This document shows positions 52,801 through 61,380 of a stretch of 64,000 nucleotides of DNA, piece by piece; within the stretch, counting starts at the first letter, position 1; the number at the start of each line of letters is the position of its first letter. The notes beneath the pieces were generated by a model that made no database searches, was not told the origin of the DNA, and saw only the letters and a program-made list of their open reading frames with translations. The stretch comes from Bryocella elongata (GTDB lineage Bacteria; Acidobacteriota; Terriglobia; Terriglobales; Acidobacteriaceae), in contig NZ_FNVA01000001.1 in the NCBI RefSeq assembly GCF_900108185.1, forward strand, positions 186,001 through 250,000. The letters are read 5' to 3'. A program made the position numbers and the translations under genes.

Positions 52801-54419
52801 TCCATCCGACGGTTCCGGTGGTGTTTCTCACGCAGCCCTCAGCCAAGGCCATGCAGGCCGCCGGCGTGGTCGCGTCGTGGTTCGGCATGCTGACGAACTA
52901 CCAGAGCGTGCGCTTCCCGGTCAGCTTCGGTACGATCCCGCAAGGCAACGCCATCGTCATCAGTGAAGATGCCTCCACGCTTCCTCCTGAGCTTGCGGTC
53001 GCCGGTTCTTCCGGGCCAACGATCACGATGAAGACCAACCCGAACGATCCGTACTCCAAGGTGCTGATTCTTTCGGGTGCGAACGCGGACGATCTTCTCA
53101 CCGCGGCGCAGTCGCTGGTGTTGCAGTCGAAGACGCTCGCGGGCGCTTCGCAGGGTGTTTCTATCGCCAAGAAGCCGGAGCAGCGCCAGCCTGACGATGC
53201 ACCGCGCTGGCTGAGCACCTCGCACGTAACCAACCTTGGCGAGATCGCGCAGCAGGGCGACCTGCAGGGTGATGGGACGGTGCCGGTCGCGGTTTACTCG
53301 CGCACGCCGCCTGATCTCTACTACGGCGAGACCGCGAACCTCGCGTATCACCTGGACTACCGCTACAACGGCATTCCTCTCGCGAGCGAGAGCTCGCTGC
53401 AGGTCTATCAGAACGGGGCGTACGTAAGCTCCACGCCTTTGCCGCACACCACGGATGCCTCGCACGACCTGTCGACGACTATTCCCGTGCCTGTCGTCGA
53501 CATGCGCCCCTTCTCGAACACGATGATGATGAAGTTCATCTTCCAGATCGCGAAGAAGGGCAAGTGCGAAGACACCGCGCCGATGAACCTGCAGGGCTCC
53601 ATCCTGCGGACCTCGTACCTCGACATCACCGGCATCCCGCACTGGATCCAGCTGCCGAACCTCGAGGTCTTCTCGAACGCAGGCTATCCGTTCACGCGCC
53701 GCGCGGATCTCTCCGATACCGCCGTGGTTCTGCCTGATGCTCCGTCGGTCGAAGAGCTCGAGCTTTACCTGATGTTCATGGGCCACTTTGGCGCGCAGAC
53801 CGGTTACCCGGTGCTGAACGTCACCGTGACCAACGCTGAAGGCATGAAGGGCGATAAGGACTTCCTGGTGCTCGGCACCGTGGACGACCAGCCTGCCATT
53901 GGCAAGCTCAACGACAAGCTTCCGGTTGCCATCAACTCGGGCAGCCTCAAGATCCAGGACACGGGCGGCTTCTTCGACTCGGGCAACTTTGCCTGGTGGA
54001 AGGTGCGCAGCTCGGACCGCGTGGACTCGGGCAAGCTGGTCACGTCGGGCGGCCTGCCTGACGCGATGATCGAAGGCATCGAGAGCCCGTTCTCGGGCGG
54101 TCGCTCGGTGGTGGTGGTCGCGCTCAAGGACAAGTCGGTTGTGTCGAACTTCGTGGACACCTTCCTGAAGACCTCGCAGTCCTCGGATATCCAGAAGTCG
54201 GTCAGCGTCCTCGATGGTCAGAGCTTCACGAGCTATCAGCTGGGCAGCTCCAGCTATCACGTGGGCGCGCTCTCGTGGTGGACCTGGATCGTGATGACCG
54301 TCCGCCAGTATCCGTGGCTGATCGTGGTGGTACTTGCCCTGGTCGCGTTCCTCATGGCAGCTCTGCTGCGCGCTACGCTGCGTCGTATCGCTCGCCGCCG
54401 GCTGCAGGTGATGGACTAG
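49830..54419 (+). CDS. bcsAB: cellulose synthase BcsA-BcsB fusion
   Basis: 1529 residues. The BcsA part has inner-membrane helices and a GT2 domain with DD190-191, D238-S-D240, T333-E-D335, QRIRW (371-375) and the gating-loop motif FNVTAKG (495-501). The PilZ domain at about 590-690 has RQTVR (596-600) and DISSGG (623-628), an intact c-di-GMP site. A hydrophobic segment at 744-768 replaces the BcsB signal peptide, and BcsB (770-1529) ends in a transmembrane anchor. It polymerises UDP-glucose into cellulose and guides it across the periplasm. Fused AcsAB is known in Komagataeibacter; the fusion is unusual but not unique. It overlaps bcsQ by 4 bases (ATGA). Confidence 0.95.
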   Translation: MTRSPLWREFESSDNFLVRLMRVLILVGGITFMLLAGVLDLTWPQQLWLGLLIVLIAIWIDRASTSYLVTLTLILLSCFSTFRYGFWRIEQVFRFFQAPGANYTALDVFFIFLLVAAEAYAFAILFLGYFQTLWPLRRTPVPLPEDTDTWPEVDLLIPTYNEPLSVVKFTALAAMNIDWPADKLNVYILDDGKREEFRAFAEEAGIGYMTRDDNQYAKAGNINRALARLDARFVAIFDSDHVPTRSFLQLTMGWFMRDPKLGMLQTPHHFYSPDPFERNLGQFRTIPNEGELFYGVVQDGNDFWNASFFCGSCAVLRREALDEINGIAVETVTEDAHTSLRMQIRGWNTAYINIPQAAGLATERLSGHVKQRIRWARGMVQILRIENPLLAPGLSPAQRLCYFNAMTHFLYALPRLIFLTAPLIYLILGHTNVPGFWAAILAYAFPHLILSFLTNSRIQGQHRHSFWNEIYETVLAPYIFIPTLLALLNPRAGAFNVTAKGGVVSKSYFDARIAQPYIVLLLLNFIGLLCAIPRYFAFPHLGDGLPWPISAILNIPASMYDGDHAGTVLMNVLWTFFNMMILSVGTAVAWEQQQRRQTVRVTAAVPAGVILPDGALINGVTADISSGGVMINADARLALRAGDKVSIVFPVLDGDASLPATVVGVDNKTLRAHFDPLTTQEEEALTMVLYSRADTWLGWGEAREADRPLLSMWRIMQLSVRGLTGTLRGVAGGRNGQSRGKVATSIAPVIAVLLALLGMLLTTHHAGAQTVSRAKPQVGANGQPLTVTLPSVGGVVVSQAHAVPPGTFDNKFSLGDTGVPASIVMRGVDSYHSVYFSVPHTELVKTATMKLVFQFSPGLLPSISHLKVGLNGTQFATIPVTTQPVVMGTEANDSTPDQKLKNNETGQVVNAGYSQVMTATITMPAELMVHDNELTFEFVGHYTTQCEDPSHSTLWAEIAPSTTIELAGSLLPLDNDLKSLPLPFYDKSVNLHPTVPVVFLTQPSAKAMQAAGVVASWFGMLTNYQSVRFPVSFGTIPQGNAIVISEDASTLPPELAVAGSSGPTITMKTNPNDPYSKVLILSGANADDLLTAAQSLVLQSKTLAGASQGVSIAKKPEQRQPDDAPRWLSTSHVTNLGEIAQQGDLQGDGTVPVAVYSRTPPDLYYGETANLAYHLDYRYNGIPLASESSLQVYQNGAYVSSTPLPHTTDASHDLSTTIPVPVVDMRPFSNTMMMKFIFQIAKKGKCEDTAPMNLQGSILRTSYLDITGIPHWIQLPNLEVFSNAGYPFTRRADLSDTAVVLPDAPSVEELELYLMFMGHFGAQTGYPVLNVTVTNAEGMKGDKDFLVLGTVDDQPAIGKLNDKLPVAINSGSLKIQDTGGFFDSGNFAWWKVRSSDRVDSGKLVTSGGLPDAMIEGIESPFSGGRSVVVVALKDKSVVSNFVDTFLKTSQSSDIQKSVSVLDGQSFTSYQLGSSSYHVGALSWWTWIVMTVRQYPWLIVVVLALVAFLMAALLRATLRRIARRRLQVMD

Positions 54420-54479
54420 AGCATTTCTCTATTACCGGGTATCTAACCCACGATCGGGACGGAGACGGTGAGGAAAACA

Positions 54480-55724
54480 ATGCGGCGGCTGCTGGCAACT
54501 GGCTCGGGAAAGACAGACCGGGTATTGCCCGCAGCCGCTTCTTTCTTGCGTGTGAGAGCGGCGTGGTGTGCTGTGCGACTTGCTCAGGGTTGTGCGTGCG
54601 TGATGCTGCTGAGCCTGAGTGGATGTCATGCGCAGCCAGTGTGGCCGCTGTGGGATGCCTACGCGACGAAGTTTCTGGACCAGCAGGGGCGTGTGATCGA
54701 CCACAATGCCCAGGACCGCACCACCACCGAAGGCGAGGCCTACGCGATGTTCTTCGCGCTGGTCGCCAACGATCAGCCGCGCTTTGACAAGCTGGTCGAC
54801 TGGACCGAGAACAACATGGCGCAGGGTGACCTGACGCTGCGTCTGCCTGCATGGAGCTGGGGCAAAGCTCCCGATGGCAGCTGGCGTGTGCTGGATCCCA
54901 ATCCTGCGGCGGACGCTGACCTTTGGATGGCCTACTCGCTCTGCGAGGCGGGGCGGCTCTGGAACGTCGACCGCTACGCGAAGCTCGGCAAGCTGATGGC
55001 CGATCGCATCGCGCAGCAGGAGGTGGTGCTGGTGCCGGGCGTTGGCACGACGATGATTCCGGGAGCGCAGGGCTTCCACCCCGACGCCAATACGTGGTTC
55101 CTCAACCCCAGTTATCTTCCGCCCGAGCTGCTGGTGTACTTTGCCCATCGCGAACCGGGCTCGGCATGGAGGCGGGTGCTGGACAGCCTGCCCAAGGTCG
55201 TTGCGTCGCCCGGTGGGTTTGCGATGGACTGGATGAAGGTGGGGCTGGACGGGGCTCATCCCAGCGCGACGCCTGAGGCTGACGAGGACGCGTCGCAGAA
55301 GAACCAGCCCGGAGCGCCCGCTCGCGGAAGTTACGACGCGATCCGCGTCTACCTCTGGCTGGGCATGGCCGACCCCAGGACGCCAGGAGTCCGCCAGTCG
55401 CTCGCGGCTGTTCCGGGGATGGCGCTGTGGCTTCAGACTCACCCCGTTCCTCCGCTTTCCGTGGACGAGGCAGGGCATTCCACGCAGCCCGATTCTCCCC
55501 CCGGATTCAGCGCGGCTGTCGTACCGTATCTGCATGCGATGGGATTGAAGGCGCTGGAAGATCAGCAGAACGATCGTCTTGCAGCGACAAAAGATTTGAA
55601 GTCAGGGCTTTACGGTCGCGAAGGATGGTATTACGACCAGAATCTCTCGCTCTTCGCGACGGGCTGGAGCGAACATCGGTTCCGGTTCAACGAGGACGGC
55701 AGGTTATCCGTGAAGTGGAAATAG
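54480..55724 (+). CDS. bcsZ: endoglucanase BcsZ (GH8), lipoprotein type
   Basis: 414 residues. It has the GH8 fold with the catalytic acid in TTTEGEAYAM (E84), ADADLWMAY, and the base region GSYDAIRVYLWLGM. BcsZ cuts beta-1,4-glucan in the periplasm during cellulose export. The N-terminus has a long basic part and ends LLSLSGC at about 43-49, a lipobox, so it may be lipid-anchored; usual BcsZ is soluble. ATG 54480 is preceded by AGGAAAACA; a GTG 12 bases earlier is in frame. It follows bcsAB by 60 bases. Confidence 0.93.
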   Translation: MRRLLATGSGKTDRVLPAAASFLRVRAAWCAVRLAQGCACVMLLSLSGCHAQPVWPLWDAYATKFLDQQGRVIDHNAQDRTTTEGEAYAMFFALVANDQPRFDKLVDWTENNMAQGDLTLRLPAWSWGKAPDGSWRVLDPNPAADADLWMAYSLCEAGRLWNVDRYAKLGKLMADRIAQQEVVLVPGVGTTMIPGAQGFHPDANTWFLNPSYLPPELLVYFAHREPGSAWRRVLDSLPKVVASPGGFAMDWMKVGLDGAHPSATPEADEDASQKNQPGAPARGSYDAIRVYLWLGMADPRTPGVRQSLAAVPGMALWLQTHPVPPLSVDEAGHSTQPDSPPGFSAAVVPYLHAMGLKALEDQQNDRLAATKDLKSGLYGREGWYYDQNLSLFATGWSEHRFRFNEDGRLSVKWK

Positions 55725-55766
55725 CAGCACGTGTGTGGAAAAGATGGGCGGCACTCCCGAGAAACC

Positions 55767-55792
55767 CGGGGTAAGCTGGGGTTGTTACCCCG
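55767..55792. promoter_or_regulatory. hairpin in the bcsZ-bcsC gap
   Basis: CGGGGTAA and TTACCCCG form an 8-bp stem with a 10-base loop, followed on the plus strand by an A-rich stretch rather than T residues, so it is not a normal terminator. It may stabilise mRNA or mark a leader for bcsC. Confidence 0.45.
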
Positions 55793-55910
55793 AAAACCCG
55801 AAAAAAACCGGACTATTCGCGGGGAAAGAGCGTAATCTTCGAGAAACCTGTAGTTCGGGACAATGCATCTTTGAGTCGCGTGTTTCGATCTGCGGCGGGC
55901 GAATGAGGCG

Positions 55911-58900
55911 ATGAAAACAACCTGGCCGATTCGAGTTCCGGCGTTTGGGCTTCTGTGGTGCGCTCTGGCGCTGCCGTCATACGCGTATCCCGCGGTGGCA
56001 GAGGTTGACCAGACTGCGACCGTACAGCTGTTGGGACGGGCGCATACCCTTGAGGTGCGCGGCCGTATGGACATGGCCAAGCAGCTTTGGCAGCAGGTCC
56101 TGTACGTCGATCCCAACAATACGGAAGCGCTCGCCGGCATGGCGCGGGCCGCGAAGCTTGAAGGGAAGAACGAAGACGCGGCGAAGTACGAAGCCCAGAT
56201 CCGCGCGATCAATCCCAATGATCCGAACCTGCAGCGTCTCGCGAACGTCGGCTCTGCCGGAAGCACAAACTCCGAGCTTGGCGAAGCGGGCCGACTGGCG
56301 CAGGCAGGGCAGTACGCGCAGGCGATGACGATCCTTCGCCAGGTGTACGGCAGCAACCCGCCAGCGGGCGATCCCGCGCTGGCGTACTACCAGACCGAAG
56401 CTGCGACCGAGGAAGGCCGTCCGCATGCGATTGCGGGTCTTCGCGCGCTGGTGGACAAGTATCCCCAGGACTCGCGCTACCAGATCGCGCTCGGCAAGAT
56501 TCTGACCTACAACCCGCGCACGCGTCCGGAAGGCCGCAAGCTACTGGCAAAGCATCCGAACGACCCTGACGCACAGGAAGCGCTGCGCCAGTCGCTGATC
56601 TGGGACTCGCAGAATCCCTCGACGGCGCCGGACATTCGCGCCTATCTCACGCATCATCCGGACCAGCAGTTGCAGACCGCGCTGGAGCAGCAGAAGGCCC
56701 AGCGCAAGGCTTCCGGCGGTGGAGTTCCGGCCAGGCCGCAGACTCCGGAAGAGAAGGCTGCGCAGCAGGCCGTCGTTACCCGGAATGCGGAAGAGAAGGC
56801 GGCGTACGCTTCGCTGAACGGGCACCGTACCTCCGAAGCGGAGGATCGGTTCAAGGCGCTGCTCGCCGCGAATCCGCAGAACCGCCAGGCTCTCGCTGGC
56901 ATGGGCTACGTGCGCATGCAGCAGTCGAACTTCGGTGGAGCGATCAGCTACCTGGAGCAGGCGCAGCAGGGCGGACTGAAGGATCCTTCCGTGGAGAAGG
57001 CGCTGAGCGATTCGCGCTTCTACTACACGATGCAGACCGCTACGGCGGCGCTGAATCAGAACGACCTCAAGACGGCTCAGGCGCAGTTCCAGTCCGCGCT
57101 GAACATGCGTCCCAACGATCCGACCGCGCTCGAGGGCCTGGGCGGAACGTTGCTGAAGGGGCAGCAGCCGCAGGCAGCGCTCCCGGTCTATACCCAGTTC
57201 CTGAAGGCAGCGCCGGGCGATCGCGCGGCGTGGCGCGGGCTGATGATGGCGCAGTATGGCGCGGGGCGGTACAACGACGCGCTAGCCACCGACCAGCATG
57301 TTCCTGCCAAGCTGCGTCCGGAGCTGATGCACGATCCGGACTACCTCCGCACGCTGGCATCGGTCTACATGGCGATGGGCCGCGATGCCGATGCGCAGCG
57401 CGTGCTGAAGTCTGCGCTGGATCTTCCGTTCCCGGCGGGCGCCCGCGGCCTCAAGGCCGATGTGGAGATGCAGTACGCGTCTTTGCTGGCTGCGGCGGGA
57501 CACAGCGAGCAGGCCGCCGGCCTCTATCGGCAGGTACTTGCGGGTGACTCGACCAACACGACTGCATGGGAAGGTCTCGTCGAGACCCTGCATGGGCAGG
57601 GCAGCGATGCCGATGCCTTCCAGGCCATCCAGACGATGCCGGCGGCAAACTACTCGGCAGCTCTGCAGGAGCCGGGTTTCGTCACGACCGTCTCGGCGGT
57701 CTTCGAGGCGCAGGGGCATGATGACCTGGCGCAGGCGTTGCTGGAGAAGTTCCTCGCCAAGCAGCAGCTGGAGACGAAGAAGCTATTTGTTCCGGCCGAG
57801 GTTCAACTCGCCGGCCTGTACCTGAAGCATGGGGATGCGGCGCGCGCGTTCCCGCTCTACCAGGCGATGATCGAGGCGAATCCCGAGAGCACCGATGCGT
57901 GGAAGGGCCTGCTCAGCGCATTGCACGAGACGAAGCGCGACAATGACGCGATCGCCGAGCTGCAGCAGATTCCAGCGGCGACGCGTGCGCAGCTGGAGCT
58001 CGATCCGATCTACCTCGAGATCGTCGCAGGTGTGTATGCGGGTGTAGGCCAGCCGCAGACCGCGCAGGCGTTCCTGGATCGTGCCGAGGAGCACTACGCG
58101 ACCTCACACATGCCGCCTCCGCCGAGCATAGCGATCCAGACGGCATGGATTGAGTACAACTCCGGCGATGACCGCGGGTTGTACCTGCAGTTGATGGGGC
58201 TTGGCGGCCGCAAGGATCTCAGCGACGAGCAGCGGATGGCCGTGCAGACCATCTGGACCCAGTGGGCCGTGCGCCGCGCGAACTCTGCCTCGGAGCGTGG
58301 AGATTATCGCCGCGCCATTGCGATCCTGAACGCTACCGCCCGTGCGTTTCCGGGGAATACCGCTGTCACGCGAGCGCTCGCGACGGGCTATGCGGCTGCG
58401 GGCATGCCGAAGGAAGCGGTCATCATCTTCCGGGCGCAGGATCTGACCACCGCGAGCGCCGATGACTACAAGGCAGCTGCCGGTGCAGCGCTTTCGGCGA
58501 ACGATCTTAAGGATGCTGAGGTCTGGCTTCGCTTCGGTCTGGAGCAGTATCCCCGCGACCCGCAGATGCTGAACCTGGCGGGCAAGTTTGAATCGCAGCG
58601 TGGCGATGCCAACCGTGCCGCCGAGTACTACCGTGCCGCGCTGAAGCTTATGCCGCAGGGCGATCCGGGAATGGAGCTGGCTGGCGAGCTGCATCAGCCA
58701 ATGCCGGCGATGACGCACCCGGTCAAGGATGGGCAGCCTGCGGATCTCGCGACGTTGCTTGGCCAGCCAGATGCGGCTCCGGGGGGTGCCCGTCCGCAGC
58801 CCTACCTGCCCAGCTACAACGGCTCCAGCAACGCTCCGGTGCAGCTCAAGAACAGTATCCCCGGGGACTATGCTCCGGGCACTCTTCCGGGCTCGAGCAT

Positions 58901-61130
58901 GCCTGCGACGTCTCCCGCGTATGCACCGAACCAGAGCTCGACGCAGCCGCGGCTGAAGGACTACCTGCCGCCGCAGTCGCGGGTGACGGACCCCGCGGTA
59001 GCAGGAGGTATACGGTTTATCGTTGGTGGCGAAGAAGCATTGGCGCTCGCGAGCGACACCCGCCACGACGCTGCGCCGCGCGTTGTTTTCCTCGGCAACA
59101 GCCATGTGGGCGATGCCCAGATCGTGTCGGCGCGTTATGTGGCTCCGCAACAGGCTACGACTGCCGACGGCACGCCGATCGTGAACTATGCACCGGTGGC
59201 CCGGCGCAAGGCTGCGCCGCAGTCGCAGCAGAGCTCGGCTGGCTCCTCGGCCAACACGGGAGCGAACGCGCAGGTTCCGCAGCCGGCACAGCAGCCCGTA
59301 GATGGCGACATGGATGCCGCTGCCCGCCGCGCCGCTGCGATCAAGGCGAATCAGTCCACCGGCAACGCTGCGATGACGGGCGTCAGCCGGCCGCCTTCCG
59401 ACACCTATGACGTCCCCGCCGAGCAGGCACCCGCGGCGAAGGTCACGGGAGCGCAGTATGCTCCGGGGCAGGGTTCGCAGGGACTGCCCACGCAGAGTGC
59501 TGATCCCTACGGCACCGGCAGCGGTCTGCAGCAGCAGTATCCGCAGCCACGCACGAAGGGCACCGGCAGCCTGCCTTCGGCCACGAGCACTGGGACGACG
59601 GGTACTGGAGCCACGTCGCATCGCCGCGTTCGCAGGGGCACGGCCCGTGCCGCAGAGGCTGCACCGCAGCCGAGTGCTCCGGCCGCTCAACCTCCCGCGC
59701 CTCAGCCTGCGATGGTCTATCCGGGAGCGAATCCGCAGCTCTCGGGCTCCCCGCTGCCCCAGGCGGCAGGGACCGCTGTCAATCTTGGCCAGCCGCCGAG
59801 CGACTACCAGCTACAGATGCAGCAGGTACCGCCGCTGCGTGGCTACTACGATCCCCGCATCGACCCGACGGCGCCGCTCACTCCGCGCCAGCAGACGGAG
59901 CTTGACCTTGCGAGCATCGAAGGCAGCTACAGCCCCTGGGTCGGTGGCAGCGTGATCGGCCGCTATCGCAGCGGTACGCCGGGCATCGATCGCCTCGCTG
60001 CGCTGACGGCCCCGTTCGAGTACTCGTTCACGCTGGACAACGCGGTTCGCTTCACCTTCGTGGGCACCCCGGTCTTCCTGAACTCCGGACAGCTGGACAC
60101 ACAGGGCGGAACGCTGACGCCGTACGTTCCGCTGCTGGGCTCCCTGTATGGCAGCGCGACAAACAATCCGCAGCAGCAGTTCGCGTCGGGTGTCGGTGGC
60201 GAGGTGCAGGTTGCGACGAATACCTTCGCCGCAGCCGTCGGCGTAACGCCGTTCCAGTTCCTGGTGACCAACGTGATCGGCCGCGGCAAGTGGCGTCCCG
60301 CGAATGGGCACTTTACCTTCTTCGGTGGCCGCGATGCCGTCCAGGAGACGCAGCTCTCCTATGCTGGCCTGCGTGATCCGGCCTCGGTTTCGACCATCTA
60401 TCCCGGCAATGTTTGGGGTGGTGTGGTGCAGACCGGCGGCGGCGTGCGCATCGACTCCGGCAACGAGAAGGCGGGCATCTACGGCGTCTTCGAAGGCGGA
60501 TACCTCACCGGGTATCACGTGCTCGACAACACCAAGGTCGATGGCACCTTCGGCGCCTACTTCCGGGTGAAGGACTGGCCGGAGTATGGCTCGCTGAATA
60601 TCGGCGGCCTGTTCTACGGCATGCACTTCCGGCACAACGAGCGGGCTGAGACCTACGGCCTGGGCGGATACTTCTCGCCGAACGCGTACTTCCTCGCCGG
60701 GGTCCCGGTCAGCTTCCGGGGCCACTACCAGCAGAACCTGCACTACGTGATCAACGCGAGTGTGGGTGTGCAGAGCTTCCAGGAGACCAGCGCTTCGTAC
60801 TTCCCGCTGGATCCCGCGCTCCAGGCTTCAGCGATCACAGCCTGCGTGAACTACACCGGCAGCACGGTGGCGGTGATCAACCGCAACTGCGGCTACCAGC
60901 CGAACAACGCGAACACGGGCATGAACTTCTCGGTGGATTCGGAGCTGTCATACCACGTGACAGACCACTGGTTTGTGGGCGGCTTCATCAGCGCCAACAA
61001 CACGAACAACTACAACACGGTGCAGGGAGGCTTCTTCGTGAAGTACCTCTTCCGTCCGCAGTACGAGACGCCGCAGGGTCCGACCGGACTCTTCCCGGTT
61101 GAAGGTCTTCGTCCGCTGCGAGTTCCATAG
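55911..61130 (+). CDS. bcsC: cellulose export outer-membrane protein BcsC
   Basis: 1739 residues: a signal peptide (to about 26), TPR repeats over about 35-900, a long Pro/Gln/Ala-rich linker (about 930-1310), and a C-terminal 16-strand beta-barrel (BCSC_C) at about 1320-1739 ending EGLRPLRVP. BcsC moves the glucan across the outer membrane; the TPRs span the periplasm. It is longer than the usual 1150-1300 residues, mostly from the linker. It is the last gene of the bcs operon and is followed by a terminator. Confidence 0.93.
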   Translation: MKTTWPIRVPAFGLLWCALALPSYAYPAVAEVDQTATVQLLGRAHTLEVRGRMDMAKQLWQQVLYVDPNNTEALAGMARAAKLEGKNEDAAKYEAQIRAINPNDPNLQRLANVGSAGSTNSELGEAGRLAQAGQYAQAMTILRQVYGSNPPAGDPALAYYQTEAATEEGRPHAIAGLRALVDKYPQDSRYQIALGKILTYNPRTRPEGRKLLAKHPNDPDAQEALRQSLIWDSQNPSTAPDIRAYLTHHPDQQLQTALEQQKAQRKASGGGVPARPQTPEEKAAQQAVVTRNAEEKAAYASLNGHRTSEAEDRFKALLAANPQNRQALAGMGYVRMQQSNFGGAISYLEQAQQGGLKDPSVEKALSDSRFYYTMQTATAALNQNDLKTAQAQFQSALNMRPNDPTALEGLGGTLLKGQQPQAALPVYTQFLKAAPGDRAAWRGLMMAQYGAGRYNDALATDQHVPAKLRPELMHDPDYLRTLASVYMAMGRDADAQRVLKSALDLPFPAGARGLKADVEMQYASLLAAAGHSEQAAGLYRQVLAGDSTNTTAWEGLVETLHGQGSDADAFQAIQTMPAANYSAALQEPGFVTTVSAVFEAQGHDDLAQALLEKFLAKQQLETKKLFVPAEVQLAGLYLKHGDAARAFPLYQAMIEANPESTDAWKGLLSALHETKRDNDAIAELQQIPAATRAQLELDPIYLEIVAGVYAGVGQPQTAQAFLDRAEEHYATSHMPPPPSIAIQTAWIEYNSGDDRGLYLQLMGLGGRKDLSDEQRMAVQTIWTQWAVRRANSASERGDYRRAIAILNATARAFPGNTAVTRALATGYAAAGMPKEAVIIFRAQDLTTASADDYKAAAGAALSANDLKDAEVWLRFGLEQYPRDPQMLNLAGKFESQRGDANRAAEYYRAALKLMPQGDPGMELAGELHQPMPAMTHPVKDGQPADLATLLGQPDAAPGGARPQPYLPSYNGSSNAPVQLKNSIPGDYAPGTLPGSSMPATSPAYAPNQSSTQPRLKDYLPPQSRVTDPAVAGGIRFIVGGEEALALASDTRHDAAPRVVFLGNSHVGDAQIVSARYVAPQQATTADGTPIVNYAPVARRKAAPQSQQSSAGSSANTGANAQVPQPAQQPVDGDMDAAARRAAAIKANQSTGNAAMTGVSRPPSDTYDVPAEQAPAAKVTGAQYAPGQGSQGLPTQSADPYGTGSGLQQQYPQPRTKGTGSLPSATSTGTTGTGATSHRRVRRGTARAAEAAPQPSAPAAQPPAPQPAMVYPGANPQLSGSPLPQAAGTAVNLGQPPSDYQLQMQQVPPLRGYYDPRIDPTAPLTPRQQTELDLASIEGSYSPWVGGSVIGRYRSGTPGIDRLAALTAPFEYSFTLDNAVRFTFVGTPVFLNSGQLDTQGGTLTPYVPLLGSLYGSATNNPQQQFASGVGGEVQVATNTFAAAVGVTPFQFLVTNVIGRGKWRPANGHFTFFGGRDAVQETQLSYAGLRDPASVSTIYPGNVWGGVVQTGGGVRIDSGNEKAGIYGVFEGGYLTGYHVLDNTKVDGTFGAYFRVKDWPEYGSLNIGGLFYGMHFRHNERAETYGLGGYFSPNAYFLAGVPVSFRGHYQQNLHYVINASVGVQSFQETSASYFPLDPALQASAITACVNYTGSTVAVINRNCGYQPNNANTGMNFSVDSELSYHVTDHWFVGGFISANNTNNYNTVQGGFFVKYLFRPQYETPQGPTGLFPVEGLRPLRVP

Positions 61131-61160
61131 CAGACGTACCCATCTCGGAGGCTTCTTCGC

Positions 61161-61189
61161 AGCCCACCCGCCTTTCCGGCAGGTGGGCT
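61161..61189 (+). terminator. terminator of the cellulose operon
   Basis: AGCCCACCCGCC pairs with GGCAGGTGGGCT over 12 positions (one mismatch), loop TTTCC, followed by TTGTTCTGTTT, 30 bases after the bcsC stop. Confidence 0.85.
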
Positions 61190-61254
61190 TTGTTCTGTTT
61201 GCGCCTCGGAGGTCATCTTCCTGAAACGTTCGGGACGATTCCCGAAACTGTGTC

Positions 61255-61283
61255 TTGTCAAGGAGCAAACCCACCGGTATAAG
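61255..61283 (+). promoter_or_regulatory. sigma-70-type promoter of the DUF3857 gene
   Basis: TTGTCA (61255-61260), a 17-base spacer, and TATAAG (61278-61283), a good match to the sigma-70 consensus, about 97 bases before the ATG at 61381. Confidence 0.6.
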
Positions 61284-61380
61284 TCATTCAACACCTCAGT
61301 GATAGGAACGCTGTCGAGAGCTCCTGGGGGAGTTGAAATCGGCACGTCGACATGGCTGCAGCGCGAGGAGAACTCCCGAG

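Noticed and set aside
58104..59690. Long minus-strand frame opposite bcsC
   Set aside because: No motif, Arg-rich, and the TPR-barrel gene runs through it.
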